64,000 nucleotides of DNA from Crocodylus rhombifer (taxonomy: Eukaryota > Chordata > Crocodylia > Crocodylidae). Below the pieces are notes generated by a model. It had not been told where the DNA came from, did not search any database, and saw only the letters and a list, made by a program, of their open reading frames with translations. Both the position numbers and the translations under genes were made by a program. The number at the start of each line of letters is the position of its first letter. Positions within the stretch are counted from its first letter, which is position 1. Location: positions 159,690 to 223,689 of the forward strand of contig JAVSML010021644.1 of the NCBI GenBank assembly GCA_038503035.1, read 5' to 3'. Below are positions 12,332-23,175 of the stretch, piece after piece.

Positions 12332-15300
12332 ATCTACCTGGTGCCACTTAAGAGTGGTGGGGGCAGGACCTCCCCATGCAGTGCCCTGCTCCTTTCACTC
12401 TCTTCCTCTGCTCTGTACCTCAGGGGGCAAGGGAAGCCTCTGCTTAGGTTGCTCCTGCAGGGTCTCACACACTGGTGACCACCCCCACTGGCCCCTCTTT
12501 CCAGCCCCAAGAGCATGGGAGAATTTGAGGGGATAAGCCAGGCTGCAAAGTGTGGCTCCATATGAGCATCCACCCTCTCACCTGGTCATAGCAGAGTGCA
12601 CTGCTGGGAGCATAGAAGGAGGCTGACCAAGGGGTTGCCTGGGCCAGGAAGGATAGAAGAAGACAACAGCAGCAGCAGAACACTGTCTTAACCACTCCAG
12701 TACTTCTGAAATGGTGTAGGAGTCTGAGTGTAGGAAATCACTTCTGAAATCTGAGTGTAGGAAAAAGCAGAAAACATCTTTCACTTCCTGTGTTCCCAAA
12801 TGTTACCTAATACAATAGGTTTGCTTCCTCCTTCCTGTTCCCCACTCCTTTTCCCATCCATCACTTCCCAGCTGCGACTCCTAAATGGTGGCATGGGGTT
12901 TAAACAACCAAATTGGGGATTTAACCATGGCAAAATGTTACTGACCTGTGGGCACTGAAAGTACATACAGTCTGCATTGCACTTTAGCTTAGTACTCAAG
13001 TAGGATCCTCGAAGGATCTGGGCCTTAGATCACACATTCCCTTTCAGATGATCTGGGGAATGGCCTCCAAGTCCACACCAGGAATCAAGAGCAACAGAAA
13101 TGAAGCACATACGCCAGCTGGCTGTGCCCCCACACACACCCGCCAGGGATAGTCATGAGAGGCAGATATCATAGGCACTGGCTTCATCTTTTATCTGAGC
13201 AGCATCACTTAGATTGCTCATGGCGCATATGGGCTTTAAAACATCCTTTGCTGAGGAATTGTTCCATTCAGTTGTGTTGATTAAATATAACTAGCTTTAA
13301 ACTTGTCTACCTGTCGAGTAATCTAGGCTGGAGGTTGCTTCAAAAGCAGCGTCTCCCTTGGTGTTTGACTCTACCTATTAAAATAATAGCACTGGTGTCC
13401 CTGGCACTACTGAGCTCTACAATGTACTGCAGTTCTTCTCCAGGCTCTCAGCAAACTACTGTAAAGAGAAGCAGCCACGAGCAATTTTTAAAAACAAATG
13501 CCAGTGACGTACACTAGCCACTCAACAATATATTCCAGGACATATCTCCATGCTCACTACTCCTACCCAACTCTCAACACAGGTCTTTGGCAGCCTGGCA
13601 CAGCTTCTAAGGGAGATGATAAAACGGGTGCTGTTTAATGCTTTTACATCTTTATCACAGATGATGGAATATTTCTTAGAAGTTTGGATCAGGGTATTCC
13701 ATACTACATGTGGGCAGGAGGATTTTGGGGGAGAGGGAAGGGGAGATGGAGGACAAGTAGGAGAAATTGGGAACTCTGTTAAACTATGTTGCTGTGCATG
13801 TTATTTTGAACTGTTTTTAATGCTAGAATAGCAAAAAAATAAGGGTGGGGGGGAATGCACTGAATTCCAATCTGTATAAGATGCCATTGTTTTCTGATTC
13901 TAGCTCTGTAGTGGGTTACCAAAAAAATTAAACAGAAACAGATTAGAAGTAAATGAGTTGTTGGAGATGCCAAGAAAAACACTGACTTACAACATGCACT
14001 GTGGAACTCATACAGCTTCCACAGTGAAGGAAAAATATACAACAAACAGCGAGCGAACTGCTGGAGGTGACTGACCAGCATCCCATACAGTGGATCTCTC
14101 CAAAAAGGATGCTACATTTCACAGACAGAAGTTTTGTTTCTCATGCAATTTTTATCCTTGGTAATAAAAAACAGGGAGCAGAGCTAATAAACATTACCAC
14201 TGATTCTGGAGCTCAGATTTTCCAAGCAGCTCATCTCCCACCCACACACCTAAAGGAAACACTCAGATCTGCAAATCTGCCACCTGGCACTTAAAGACAG
14301 CAGAGAATCCCCCAGTGTGTCCCTTTATGGAGACTAAGAGCAGCTGGGTGACAAGGGGCTTTGAAAATGTAGCTTTCTACGTCTGGTGCCCAGTGGGAGC
14401 TGCTCCCTTTGAAAAATATCACCACAGTTCTCTAGTTTGTTCTTTGGAAGTGTGGCAACCCCAGAAATCTTTAGAGTCACTACCCCTTTCCACTCCCAAC
14501 ATGAAATTGTCTTAATAGTTTCAATTTTTAAAACAGTTCTTTTAGTTTGCCTTCTGCACTCAGATGATGTTTTCAAGTTTTTCTCTACAACCATGAGGGT
14601 AGAAACTTTTCTTTGTATTATAATGAAAGAAGAGGTTTCCCCCTGTCCCCCACCCTCCTCTCCCAACTCCCTGTTAAGAAGAGATTGCCTCGTCCCTTCT
14701 GCCTTACACAGACATCTCAGCATTAGCTAGTAGACCATGTGCTGGCTACAGTCCATTCTACAGCAGATAGGACAAAGGCAGAATCAACAGGTAGCTGGTA
14801 ATGTCCCCCTGTTTTTTTCTTAAAGGGGTGATGAACACTGAATTATCAATTCCTTGCCAGGCTGATCGGAAGGGGGAGGGGGGGACCCCTCCCTAATCAG
14901 AGCATCCTGCCAGGGCCTGGACACCTCCTGCTCAGTTCTGTGCAAGGGAAGGGAGGGCTGTTCTCGCACCCTAGCACCCTGTCCCCCGCCCTCCCCCTAC
15001 CCTGCTTGTAGCCTGAGCCACTGCAGGCATGTGCCTGCATTTCTGGGATATCTGTACAATTACAACTGATTCAGCCTAGCCAGGTTAGTAAACTGCAAAA
15101 ATGGAATCAATTCTGGTTCAGGCTTTCTGAATGTCTGTCCTTAGCCCTGGAGTTGGCAACATTGCTACTGCATTTCCCCGCTGGAACAGTCAGGATGTAC
15201 TGTTTAATGTTACACAAGCCCTCAGTGCTGCAATGAAGCAGCACAATGGGATGAATTAATGACAGAGTTTTTGCCTTAGAATGTATTTTCCTGCAGTCTG

Positions 15301-16807
15301 TGCAACAACCTCAATGACATTTACAAATTATTAGTTTTTATATAATATTCTCTTCATCATCCATAATTCTTTGAAACATAGGCACCAACATTTATTTTTG
15401 CCATGACGGGCTAAGATGATGGACATGTAGAAAGTTTTATGCACTTCAGGTGCCCTCTTCCTGGTGGCCCTGGGGTCCCCATGTACTCGGCACCCCTTTT
15501 TTGAAACTTCACAAGGTAATTCCCTTCCTCACTTCTTTATCTGTTTCTAACTTTTCTGTTTGCAGGTACTGATCACCCCCTCTTTGAGAAAAAATTGATG
15601 TTAACTCTTTAGGAATTGACCACCTCTTCCCAGATTTGGGAAACTGGAAATCTTGACCTGAATCTAACATAGTTAGATGGAACATGGGTGGTTCATAACA
15701 TTGTTGATCAAAAATTTGTTACTGTGTTCAGGTTGCATCTGTGTTCCATTTTCATTAAACAACAAGAAAATAATGGATTTAAAAAGCATAATAAACAACA
15801 TTCCATATTTGGAAGATACTTCCTATGACCCTGATTCAGAAAAATACTTAGGCATGTGCTTCGATCCATCCTTATCATGGGAAGCATGATCCTCAGGCTT
15901 AAATTTAAGGATCTGTCTAAGTGCTTTTCTGAGTCAGAGACTCAATCAAGATAATTGTATGAAAGGTCAGATTTGTTAACATGACTACAAGTTCAGATCC
16001 CTGTGCCTGAAATATTCCCACCTATGCTCAACTTTGCTTCTGTGGAAGTGAAGCAAGTGGAAGTGGGCACAAAACTAAACCCTGGAGAGTGTCCTATTGA
16101 AGTCAATGTGTAAAGTTAAGGACATGTCTCAGTCTTCACAGGATGAGCTTTTGTTGTTTGTGCCTTTTATGATCTGGTCTGAACAATCATGGAAAATTAC
16201 ATACACTCTTATCCTCTGTGGACAAGGTCAAGATGAAACAAAAATCCATTCAGTATATTTCATGCCTGTGTTTACCTAAGAAAAACATTTTCTTAATTCC
16301 CTTGCTTAATCTCTACTTTTAGACTTGCATTCTCCACCACTTAAAAAAAAAAGGTAAATGAAAAAAACACCTGGCAGCAGTTTTAAATGATAAACCATTA
16401 AAAGGCAGATACAAATGTGGCTCAAACAAAAACAGAAAAGGCCAGGCTAACACAGCTGAATCTTGTCTGGCTGGCTTCTCCTAACCTGAATGCAAGCTGC
16501 ACCGCACAGCCAGACCTCCTCATTCATTCTAATTAGCTGCATTAGTCACCACAGCGACACTGGTATAATTTCCTTTTACGAGCAAGTCTCAAAGAATTAA
16601 GAATAACTGATAGTTCCCTAACAGATGTAATTAAAAAATAGATGGAGCGGTTCCACTATTTTACTATGCTTTTAGTTAAAGACTGGAAAGTGGATTTCAT
16701 TGAAAAAATCACCAGTTATAGCTAGGGAGGCTTCAAGCATAAGGGTCTATTTTGTCTGGGAGTCTTTCAAACAGGCTCATTAAAGGTGGAGACTGGGATT
16801 TGAAAAT
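12332..16807. other. Unique DNA, no gene seen
   Basis: AT-rich with scattered GC-rich patches (12350-12640 and 14870-15010) whose open frames lie on both strands. A duplicated phrase TCTGAGTGTAGGAAA occurs at about 12722 and 12749. The stretch 15820-15900 contains AAAATACTTAGGCATGTGC, similar to repeat phrases at 48.3 and 50.4 kb. The part 16440-16650 is repeat-free with homeobox-like ATTA motifs. Confidence 0.45.
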
Positions 16808-16825
16808 AAATTAGGAACTTTCAAT
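16808..16825 (+). repeat. Left target-site duplication of LINE
   Basis: AAATTAGGAACTTTCAAT, identical over 18 bp to 18760-18777. It marks the upstream edge of the LINE insertion. Confidence 0.9.
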
Positions 16826-16902
16826 GGGAAAGCCACAGGGCCCTGCTACAATTGAGGAACACACTCCAGTTGGAATGAGAAAGAGTCCAGCACGCTGCCG
16901 TA

Positions 16903-17380
16903 CTGAACCTGGACCTGGAGAAAGCCTGCGATAGAGCATCTTACCAGTTCCTCTTCAAGACACTGAAGCAGATGGGAGTCCCCTCAACCTTCATTGGCTG
17001 GATAAGGACCCTGTACACGAATGTGAGAGTCAACGGGTTCCTGAGAGCATGGATTGCAGTAGAATCGGGGCACTGGCAGGACTGCCTGCTCTGCCCAATC
17101 CTTTTCAACCGCATGATTGAACCCCTTGCCCAGAGCATCAGGCAGGACCCTGGGATTAGTGGAACCCAAATCCCAGGCAGCAGCAGAGAAGAGACCAAGG
17201 TCCTAGCCTACATGGATGATTTGAACATCCTGTGCCAAAGCAAGTGGTCCGTGGAAAGAGCCCTGTGGCACACATAGGTCTATGAAGCGGCAGCAGGGGC
17301 CAGGTTTAACGTGAATATGAGTACCTGTCTGGCCATGAGCAAGCTCAGGAACCTGCATCCCTGGGAGCCTCTGTCCCTTG
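16903..17380 (+). pseudogene. LINE reverse transcriptase remnant
   Basis: Reading LNLDLEKACDRA (motif A, normally LDLxKAFD), then LFKTLKQMGVP, FIGWIRTLYTNVRVNGF, a corrupted motif B in which the usual RQGCPLSP reads HWQDCLLCP, FNRMIEPLAQSIRQDPG, and motif C AYMDDLNIL. The catalytic aspartate pair is kept, but motif A Phe is Cys and motif B is damaged. A TAG stop follows ERALWHT at about 17275, and the thumb-like AGARFNV segment continues in the same frame after it. Non-functional. Confidence 0.8.
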
Positions 17381-18419
17381 CGAGGGGTTCAAGATCCTAA
17401 GGATGGAGTTTGACCCTGAGCTGAGTGATAGAAAAGTGTAAGAGAAGACAGAGGCTAAGGTTAAGCAAAGGTTGAGTCTGTGGCACTTGTGCTACCTCTC
17501 TAAAGGGGAGGGGGGCGGCACTTGTGAAGGTGGGGTTGCTATCGGTGCTGCTGTATACCACACTGGTCTTCCCCCCTTCTAAACATGTCATCCACAGAAT
17601 CCAGAGAGCAATGTGTCTCTTCTTTTGAGGATCCAGATGAGAGGAGATAAACAGAAAGACCCTGTATAAGACCAAACAAGCCAGGGGCAGAGGAATACCA
17701 GACCTTCTATTTCTGTGGGAAAGGTACACAAGCCAGATCTAAGCTGGCAGCAGGCGTAGAGTCCAAAATGGCCTGCCTTGGAAGATATTTTGCAGGACAC
17801 CTCCTACCACTGTGGGGGGGTGTTTGCACCTACAAATGGAAGCTCCTGGACCCGATGTGGTTCTACAAGATCCTGAATGAGTTCTGCAGTGTGTACAGCC
17901 TACAGAGCACAGGCCCTGCGAGAATGGCTAACCGCAGAAAAATACAAGAGGTGGCTAGAACCAGGGTCATACTGTCACCCATGGATTTGCTTCTGGGCGA
18001 TAATTGCCAGGCTGTGTGGGAATGGATCTTCCACAAAACCGTTTGGAAAGACTCTGTTCATACACTAAGGAGGTGTGGAAAAAGATAAAGCAGCTCTGTG
18101 AAGTGGTGACAGGCAGCTGATCAAAGAGGCAGCACTGTGTGGGCACCTAACTAAACACCAGGGGGCCCGCTGGCCCACTTCCATCAGTTTGTGTCCTACA
18201 TCAGGAGTGCCCTGTGAAAGTCCAGGAACCTCCTGATGTACAGACACATGAGCCTTGAGGTGGCAGACTGTGCTAAAATGACTCAAAGCGAACTCCAATG
18301 TTACTACCGAAAATTGGTAGCAGAGGACAGTGAGGACGCAGCCAACTCCACTGCCAAAGGGCAACTTGGCACAGGCTCTTTAAAGACCATACCCCAGAGG
18401 GGGAATGGACAACAACAGC

Positions 18420-18515
18420 GAAATGGACAATGAGGCAACTGGACCTGGAGACAGCAACAATGACAGCAGCAGCAGATCAGACAGTGACAGTGACAGTGAC
18501 AGTGTCAGTGAATGA
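18420..18515 (+). pseudogene. Ser/Asp-rich C-terminal tail of the LINE ORF2
   Basis: The frame ending at TGA 18513-18515 reads EMDNEATGPGDSNNDSSS and then four SD pairs before VSE-stop. The DNA is a (GTGACA)-type hexamer array. As the last coding sequence before the 3' UTR it is the probable C terminus of ORF2, though frameshifts upstream prevent a continuous reading from the RT. Confidence 0.6.
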
Positions 18516-18694
18516 ACTGAGATTTTAAATGCCATAATTGGGGTAAGGACTAAGGGATAGTGTAATCAGGTTAGGGAAAGACCTGAGGATGGGTTTGCGA
18601 GAATATGGGTGCATTTCATTGTACTGGGAGAGCGGGTTTTTGAATATAGGTGAAGGTGTGTGAAGAAAATTTTGTGAGCTGGTGTATATATATA

Positions 18695-18750
18695 ACTTCT
18701 ATGTGTGTGTGTGTATATATATAAAGAGAGAGACATATATATTTTTTACA
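18695..18750. repeat. TA/TG/GA microsatellite in the LINE 3' UTR
   Basis: A TATATA run, a (TG)n run, TATATATA, then GAGAGAGA and ACATATATAT in sequence, just before the A-rich LINE terminus. Confidence 0.85.
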
Positions 18751-18759
18751 ACAACAAAA

Positions 18760-18777
18760 AAATTAGGAACTTTCAAT
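18760..18777 (+). repeat. Right target-site duplication of LINE
   Basis: AAATTAGGAACTTTCAAT, identical to 16808-16825. Deleting one copy plus the element restores an uninterrupted host sequence. Confidence 0.9.
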
Positions 18778-19378
18778 AGAAGACTTTTCAGCTCTTTGAA
18801 AAATCCTAGTGCTAAGGGCAGATTCCGCACTCCATGATTCTGGTTACATGCCAGTAGAGGCAAGTGGTATAACAGGTGGAGACATTCATTTAAAAGCATA
18901 ATGAATCAGGCCTCTACATTTTTAATATTAATTAAGATTTCCGTGGTTTATTCTACATCAAAGAAACCCAACCCCTATACAAACCTTTGGGCACTCTTGG
19001 CAGCTACTCACTACACAGGACTATGAGATGGTAACACAAACTAGAGATGGTAGCACTCTGCCTTCTATCCAGCCGCACCTCATTTGGTGTCATCTGGCCA
19101 AAAAGGCCACCCACCCTAACATGCTGTCCCACTGACACAAAAATCCCACCCCCCACCATCTCAGTCAAATGCTGTTGCTAATGGGCTTTGCAGTACATGT
19201 GTAATGTCAACAAAGCCAGGTGATGTCAGACCCTAAGGAGCATCCAGGTAGGAACTGATCTTGGTAAAGGGGTAAAGGCATTATTAGAGCTGGCCAGGGT
19301 TTTTATTAAAGATGAACTGCATTTAAAAAATGAACTGAGTTGTCTAACACCCGTCTTTGTCTTCCAGAAAGATACGAG
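18778..19378. other. Unique DNA, no gene seen
   Basis: Host sequence resuming after the LINE; no repeat or coding signal recognised. Confidence 0.4.
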
Positions 19379-19615
19379 TAGTGGTTTTCAAATCTTTTAA
19401 ATGTTTGGAACCCGTTCATGTCACTTCTGCTGCAGAACCCCTATCCCTAACTCCATGGCTTCATGTCAGCTCATATAGTTTAGGAGACCTGGTCCTGCAA
19501 TGGCAGTGTACCACCTCCCGGCCCACTCCACCATTACCCCCAGTCTCTTTGTAGAAGCCCTGATGACCTGTCACAGAATCTCAGGGGTCCATGGCACACA
19601 GTTGGAAAACCTCTG
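19379..19615. mobile_element. Probable short hAT element
   Basis: Left end TAGTGGTTTTCAAATC and right end, inverted, CAGAGGTTTTCCAACTG are imperfect hAT-type terminal inverted repeats around 237 bp. Inside are the mirror phrases GAACCCGTTCATG and GGGGTCCATGGCACAC common in such elements. Flanking octamers no longer match, so the copy is old. Confidence 0.5.
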
Positions 19616-21586
19616 TACCAGAACGATCATGTCTACAGGTTTTGTTTGCTTTGCTTTTGTTTAGCTCAGAACTTCTGTTTCAGCCATTTGGCAGCTTAGA
19701 TGAAATTAGATACTTCAATATAAGACAATTCAAAGGGCCTTTAAATGAGGCTCTCCAACATCAGATCCAGATCAGGACTCATACCAAATGCAGAGCTTTA
19801 GTTTTGATCCACTCTAAAAATGAATGACTATTTTTAAAAGAACCTTCCTTCTCATCTTGGAAATGTTTTCAGGCTGATTCAGGCCCCAGACGCACAAAAT
19901 CCTGAAGACCCTGGAGTCTTGCCATAAGCTTTCAGATGCATCTGTGCTTTAAATGCCAAAGATCTATTCACCTGATTTCACATTCAATTTTTTAGGCTTT
20001 GACGGCACAACAATAGATTGTGAGCCTTTCCAGGCCCTCCTAGTTTGCTGTTAAAGCCTGTCCCCATAAAAATGCCTAAATGCATCATTTACCAATGTTT
20101 CCACATCATGTTATCGCATGAGTGAGCCACTACTTCATTTCCAGTGCAAATTTTTCTTCCATTTTAAAGTAAACCTTGAACATATCACACTTTCGCCAAA
20201 AAAACCTGTAGTTGCAGTCAGCTTCTGTAGGAAAACTCACCTCATTTCTCTATGCTCCTATCTCATTTTCAGACTGACCCTTGTGTGAATAGCTTCAACT
20301 GTGTTAGCAGGATAAGTGTCAAAGCTCCTCTTTTACGGCTCTGAATCAAGAGCTTTTAAACTGCTTCTTTCCACTGGGGGCACAAGGGTCAACCTTTATG
20401 ACTGTCCAAAGGCAGGTTTTTAAAGAGGAAAATGTTTTTGACCCCAGTCACTGCACTGCTGTGAACATACTTAGTGCAGTTTGTCACTTATGCTAGCAGG
20501 GGGATCGACCATGAGGGTAAGAACTCTGGGGAGCTATGCATTGTAAGATTTCACTGTAGGAGGAGACAGCACAGTATGCAGATATAACAGAATCAAATTT
20601 TCCAGATGCAAATCAGTTGGGGGCAAGGAGAAAGGGGAAGCGCAATAATTAATCTACTAGCAACTTCCATTAAAAACAGCTTTCATTGATTCTGAAATGA
20701 GTTTAATTGTCTGTATGGCTTCTGTTTATGTTGGAGCTACCAGCATGTCACACACTGAGGAAGCACGGGGTGTTAAGTTTCATCAATTGTCAAACAACAC
20801 GATTCATTAACAGGGAATAACACTGACAAAAGTCATTTAAGAGATGGCGAATTCAAGTGTCATAAATGATGATGTTCTGACTGCATGCAAATATTTTATA
20901 TTTCTCCTTTGTGTTTAAATAAAATTAGGAAAAACCATATGATATATGTGTAAGTGTCACACTGAAGGCCTGTACACAGCATTTAGAACCACAGCTAAGG
21001 AAGTGAGAACTTCCCCACTGTGCTTTATAGTTGCATGTCAGTTTTGGTCTAAGACCCTATAAGAAAATTCAGAGTCCACGTGCTAAGTCAATTATATACT
21101 ATGGCCTCTTGCAGCAAACTCTAGCAATTTCTGGGCAATTAACTGAGTTCTGGAGATCTGCCTTTAATGAGGAGCATATAGGCAAGCTATAAAGCACCAT
21201 GAAGATCAAACTTCTCAGATCCACTCATGTAATTATCATTGAGAATGTTATTAGTGAAAGTGTTATGGACATTTCAAATCTGTACAATTGTTAACTTATC
21301 ACCTGTCCTCCCTGCAGCCTCATTTCAGTTTACCTTAGCACTCAAAAATAAGATTATACTTAAGATTTATTTTCTCCCCAAACAGCCAAATTCCAGTTTC
21401 AATCTCATCTCAATTTGGTCCAAATCAAACCACAGCTTCTCTACTGAGTTAGAAATCTGTGTTGGAGTTCTGGACGCTGGGAAAGAAAGTGTCCTAACGT
21501 CAACTTTGCCAGCAAATGACTTTCGGCAGCTGCTGGACTGGAGAAGGTCCATAGGCCTCTGAGGACATAAAGGATATAGACTGATT
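19616..21586. other. Unique AT-rich DNA, no gene seen
   Basis: No coding or repeat call. The part 20640-20930 is repeat-free with several ATTA/TTAAT and CAATTGTC motifs and is a candidate conserved non-coding block, but this cannot be shown from one genome. Confidence 0.45.
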
Positions 21587-21795
21587 CAGGGCTGCTCAAT
21601 GTCCAACCTACAGGCCAAGCCCCCTCCCCCTATGTGGCTGTACTGGGACAGGGCCATGTGGCCCCCCCCACCCCTAGCCGCTGGCCATGCTCCCTCTCCT
21701 CTGAGTGACCGGATCAGGCTCATCAACCAGATCTGGTCCACGGACAGACTGAGTACCTCCATCGACCCACAGGGCAAGAAGGTTGAGCACCACTG
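21587..21795. mobile_element. Short non-autonomous hAT element
   Basis: CAGGGCTGCTCAA at the left and, inverted, CAGTGGTGCTCAA at the right match at 11 of 13 positions. The 209-bp body is GC-rich. The right flank GTCTAGCT keeps the hAT target core TCTAG; the left flank GACTGATT has drifted. Confidence 0.65.
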
Positions 21796-21842
21796 GTCTA
21801 GCTTACAATGGCATGTAATCTATCATTCTATTGTTACAAATG

Positions 21843-21908
21843 GCCTCTGTGCCAGAGGCCTGGTGGGTTGCCAACATAACTCTCATCTTCAAAAAGGGAT
21901 CCAAAGGG
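21843..21908 (+). pseudogene. CR1 reverse transcriptase scrap
   Basis: A 66-bp plus-strand scrap encodes ASVPEAWWVANITLIFKKGS, the N-terminal edge of the CR1 RT (usual form VPEDWRxANVTPIFKKGxK). It ends abruptly on both sides. Confidence 0.7.
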
Positions 21909-21939
21909 ATGGTAGGTAGGCATGCTGATAATAAATCTA

Positions 21940-22080
21940 ACAGCACTTTTCTGTCACCCATGTCAAAGCATTTTATAAAGGTGTTCAGTACTATTACTTC
22001 CATTTTGCAGATAGAGAAACTGAACCTTATGGTGACACAGTAAGCCGGTGGCAGAGCAAGAAGTAAGCGAGGCAGAAAAA
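21940..22080 (+). repeat. MIR/CORE-type SINE
   Basis: Blocks GCATTTTATAAAGGTGTTC, TACTATTACTTCCATTTTGC, AGATAGAGAAACTGAACC and GGTGACACAGTAAGCCGG with GGCAGAGCAAG follow the MIR order (cell of ATTTTACAGATGAGGAAACTGAGGC then GTCACACAGC). Immediately downstream of the CR1 scrap. Confidence 0.6.
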
Positions 22081-22129
22081 AAATCCAAGCTTAATTCAAT
22101 TGTTTGGCTTACAATCTGATACTAGTTGC

Positions 22130-22930
22130 AAGTGCATATTTGCACAGAAGAAGAGCAGCAACAAGCACCTTCAGGGGTGGATCCCAGGGAATGGCAGGGG
22201 AATGGATGCACCTCCCTTTGCCATTTCTGTTGTTGTCCCAGGCTGATCCAGGCACAGGGCCCCAGAACCACTTCTGCCATGCTCTAGCTATGGGCTGCAG
22301 CTGTGCAGGATACCAGGCTTGGCAGGGGATAGCAGCAGTGGTACACAGGATACTCCTTCCAAGGTCTGTTTCCGCACTGGCCAGGGGCAAGCACTGCAAG
22401 GAGAGATATGAATGCCACCACCACTGTCCCCAGTGGAAGCAGGCATGGGGGGAGCCCTAGAACTGCTCCTGCCTCATACTGCAGGGAGCACCTGTGTAGA
22501 GATCTGGGCTCAGCCAGGGACAATGGGGGCAGCATGCAGGTTCCTTCTTCCAGCCCCTGCTCTTGGCCAGTGGGGACACCTGCAAGGGAGGGGTGGCAGG
22601 AAGCAGAGACTGGAAAGAAGAAACTGCATGCCACCATCACCACTTTCCTTAGCCAAGCCCAGCGCTCCAATACAGCTGCTCCCCACAGCCCACAGCTGAA
22701 GCAAGGCAGTAGCAGCTCTGGCCCCACCCTCACCCCAGGTCAGCTCTGGATGGTGGCAGCAGTTGGTGGGAAGGGGCAGGTTCGCCCTCCCCCTTTGTGT
22801 GCCTGCTCCATGGCTGACTCCCCAGCATCCCCCACCGACCTGGGGGCTCCAGCTGTGCCTTGTGCTCATCACCCCATAGTCCAAGGGCATGCACTGCACC
22901 TCCCTTTAGTAAACCCTTAATCTGCCTGTG
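22130..22930. repeat. GC-rich interspersed repeat block
   Basis: GC-rich DNA with short repeated words (GCTGCAG, CAGGGGCAAG, TTCCAGCCCCTGCTC) and open frames of 95-170 codons in several frames and both strands, the signature of low-stop composition rather than genes. It shares a phrase and its order with the GC-rich block at 3300-3720. Boundaries are approximate; a non-autonomous DNA transposon interior is likely. Confidence 0.45.
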
Positions 22931-23039
22931 CACACCCTCTCATTATGCTGCACCACAGTTACACCATTATGGGTGCATGGGTCATGACTTGATAGTTAAG
23001 AATTAATTTTTTACTGATCAATAACAACATTTGCAAAAA

Positions 23040-23175
23040 GTATCTATGGGATTTTAGAAGCCTAAGTTCTGCTTTCAAAAGGGACTTAGGTCCAGATTCT
23101 CAAAGGTACTGAGGCACCAAAATCAGTGAGGCTTTCCACTGAGTTAGAGGCCTCCATATTTTTGAGGATCTGGGT
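23040..23175. mobile_element. MITE-like inverted-repeat element
   Basis: CCAGATTCTCAAAGGTACTG (23092) pairs with the inverse of the right end CCCAGATCCTCAAAAATATG (about 23173). Just before it, AAGCCTAAGTTCTGC and AAAAGGGACTTAGG repeat the same theme. Such TTAGG/CTCAAAGG short palindromic repeats are common in turtle and crocodilian DNA; I cannot name the family. Confidence 0.55.

Larger units (their letters stand above)
16826..18759 (+). mobile_element. 5'-truncated L1/Tx1-like LINE, TSD-flanked
   Basis: The insertion spans about 1.93 kb between perfect 18-bp direct repeats. It starts inside the reverse transcriptase domain and so is 5'-truncated. The order is RT (about 16903-17380), an ORF2 C-terminal region broken by stops and shifts (17380-18515) that ends with a serine/aspartate-rich tail and TGA at 18513-18515, then a 3' UTR with TG/TA microsatellite (18695-18735) and an A-rich terminus (ACAACAAAAA) directly before the right duplication. 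The long target duplication and A-rich 3' end fit target-primed reverse transcription. The RT resembles the Tx1/L1 group (LYTNVRVNGF, IEPLAQSIRQDPGI, AYMDDLNIL). Many stops show that it is old and immobile. Confidence 0.85.

Noticed and set aside
22284..22920. Several 130-170-codon open frames on both strands
   Set aside because: GC-rich repeat block; overlapping open frames in different frames and strands show low stop frequency, not coding.
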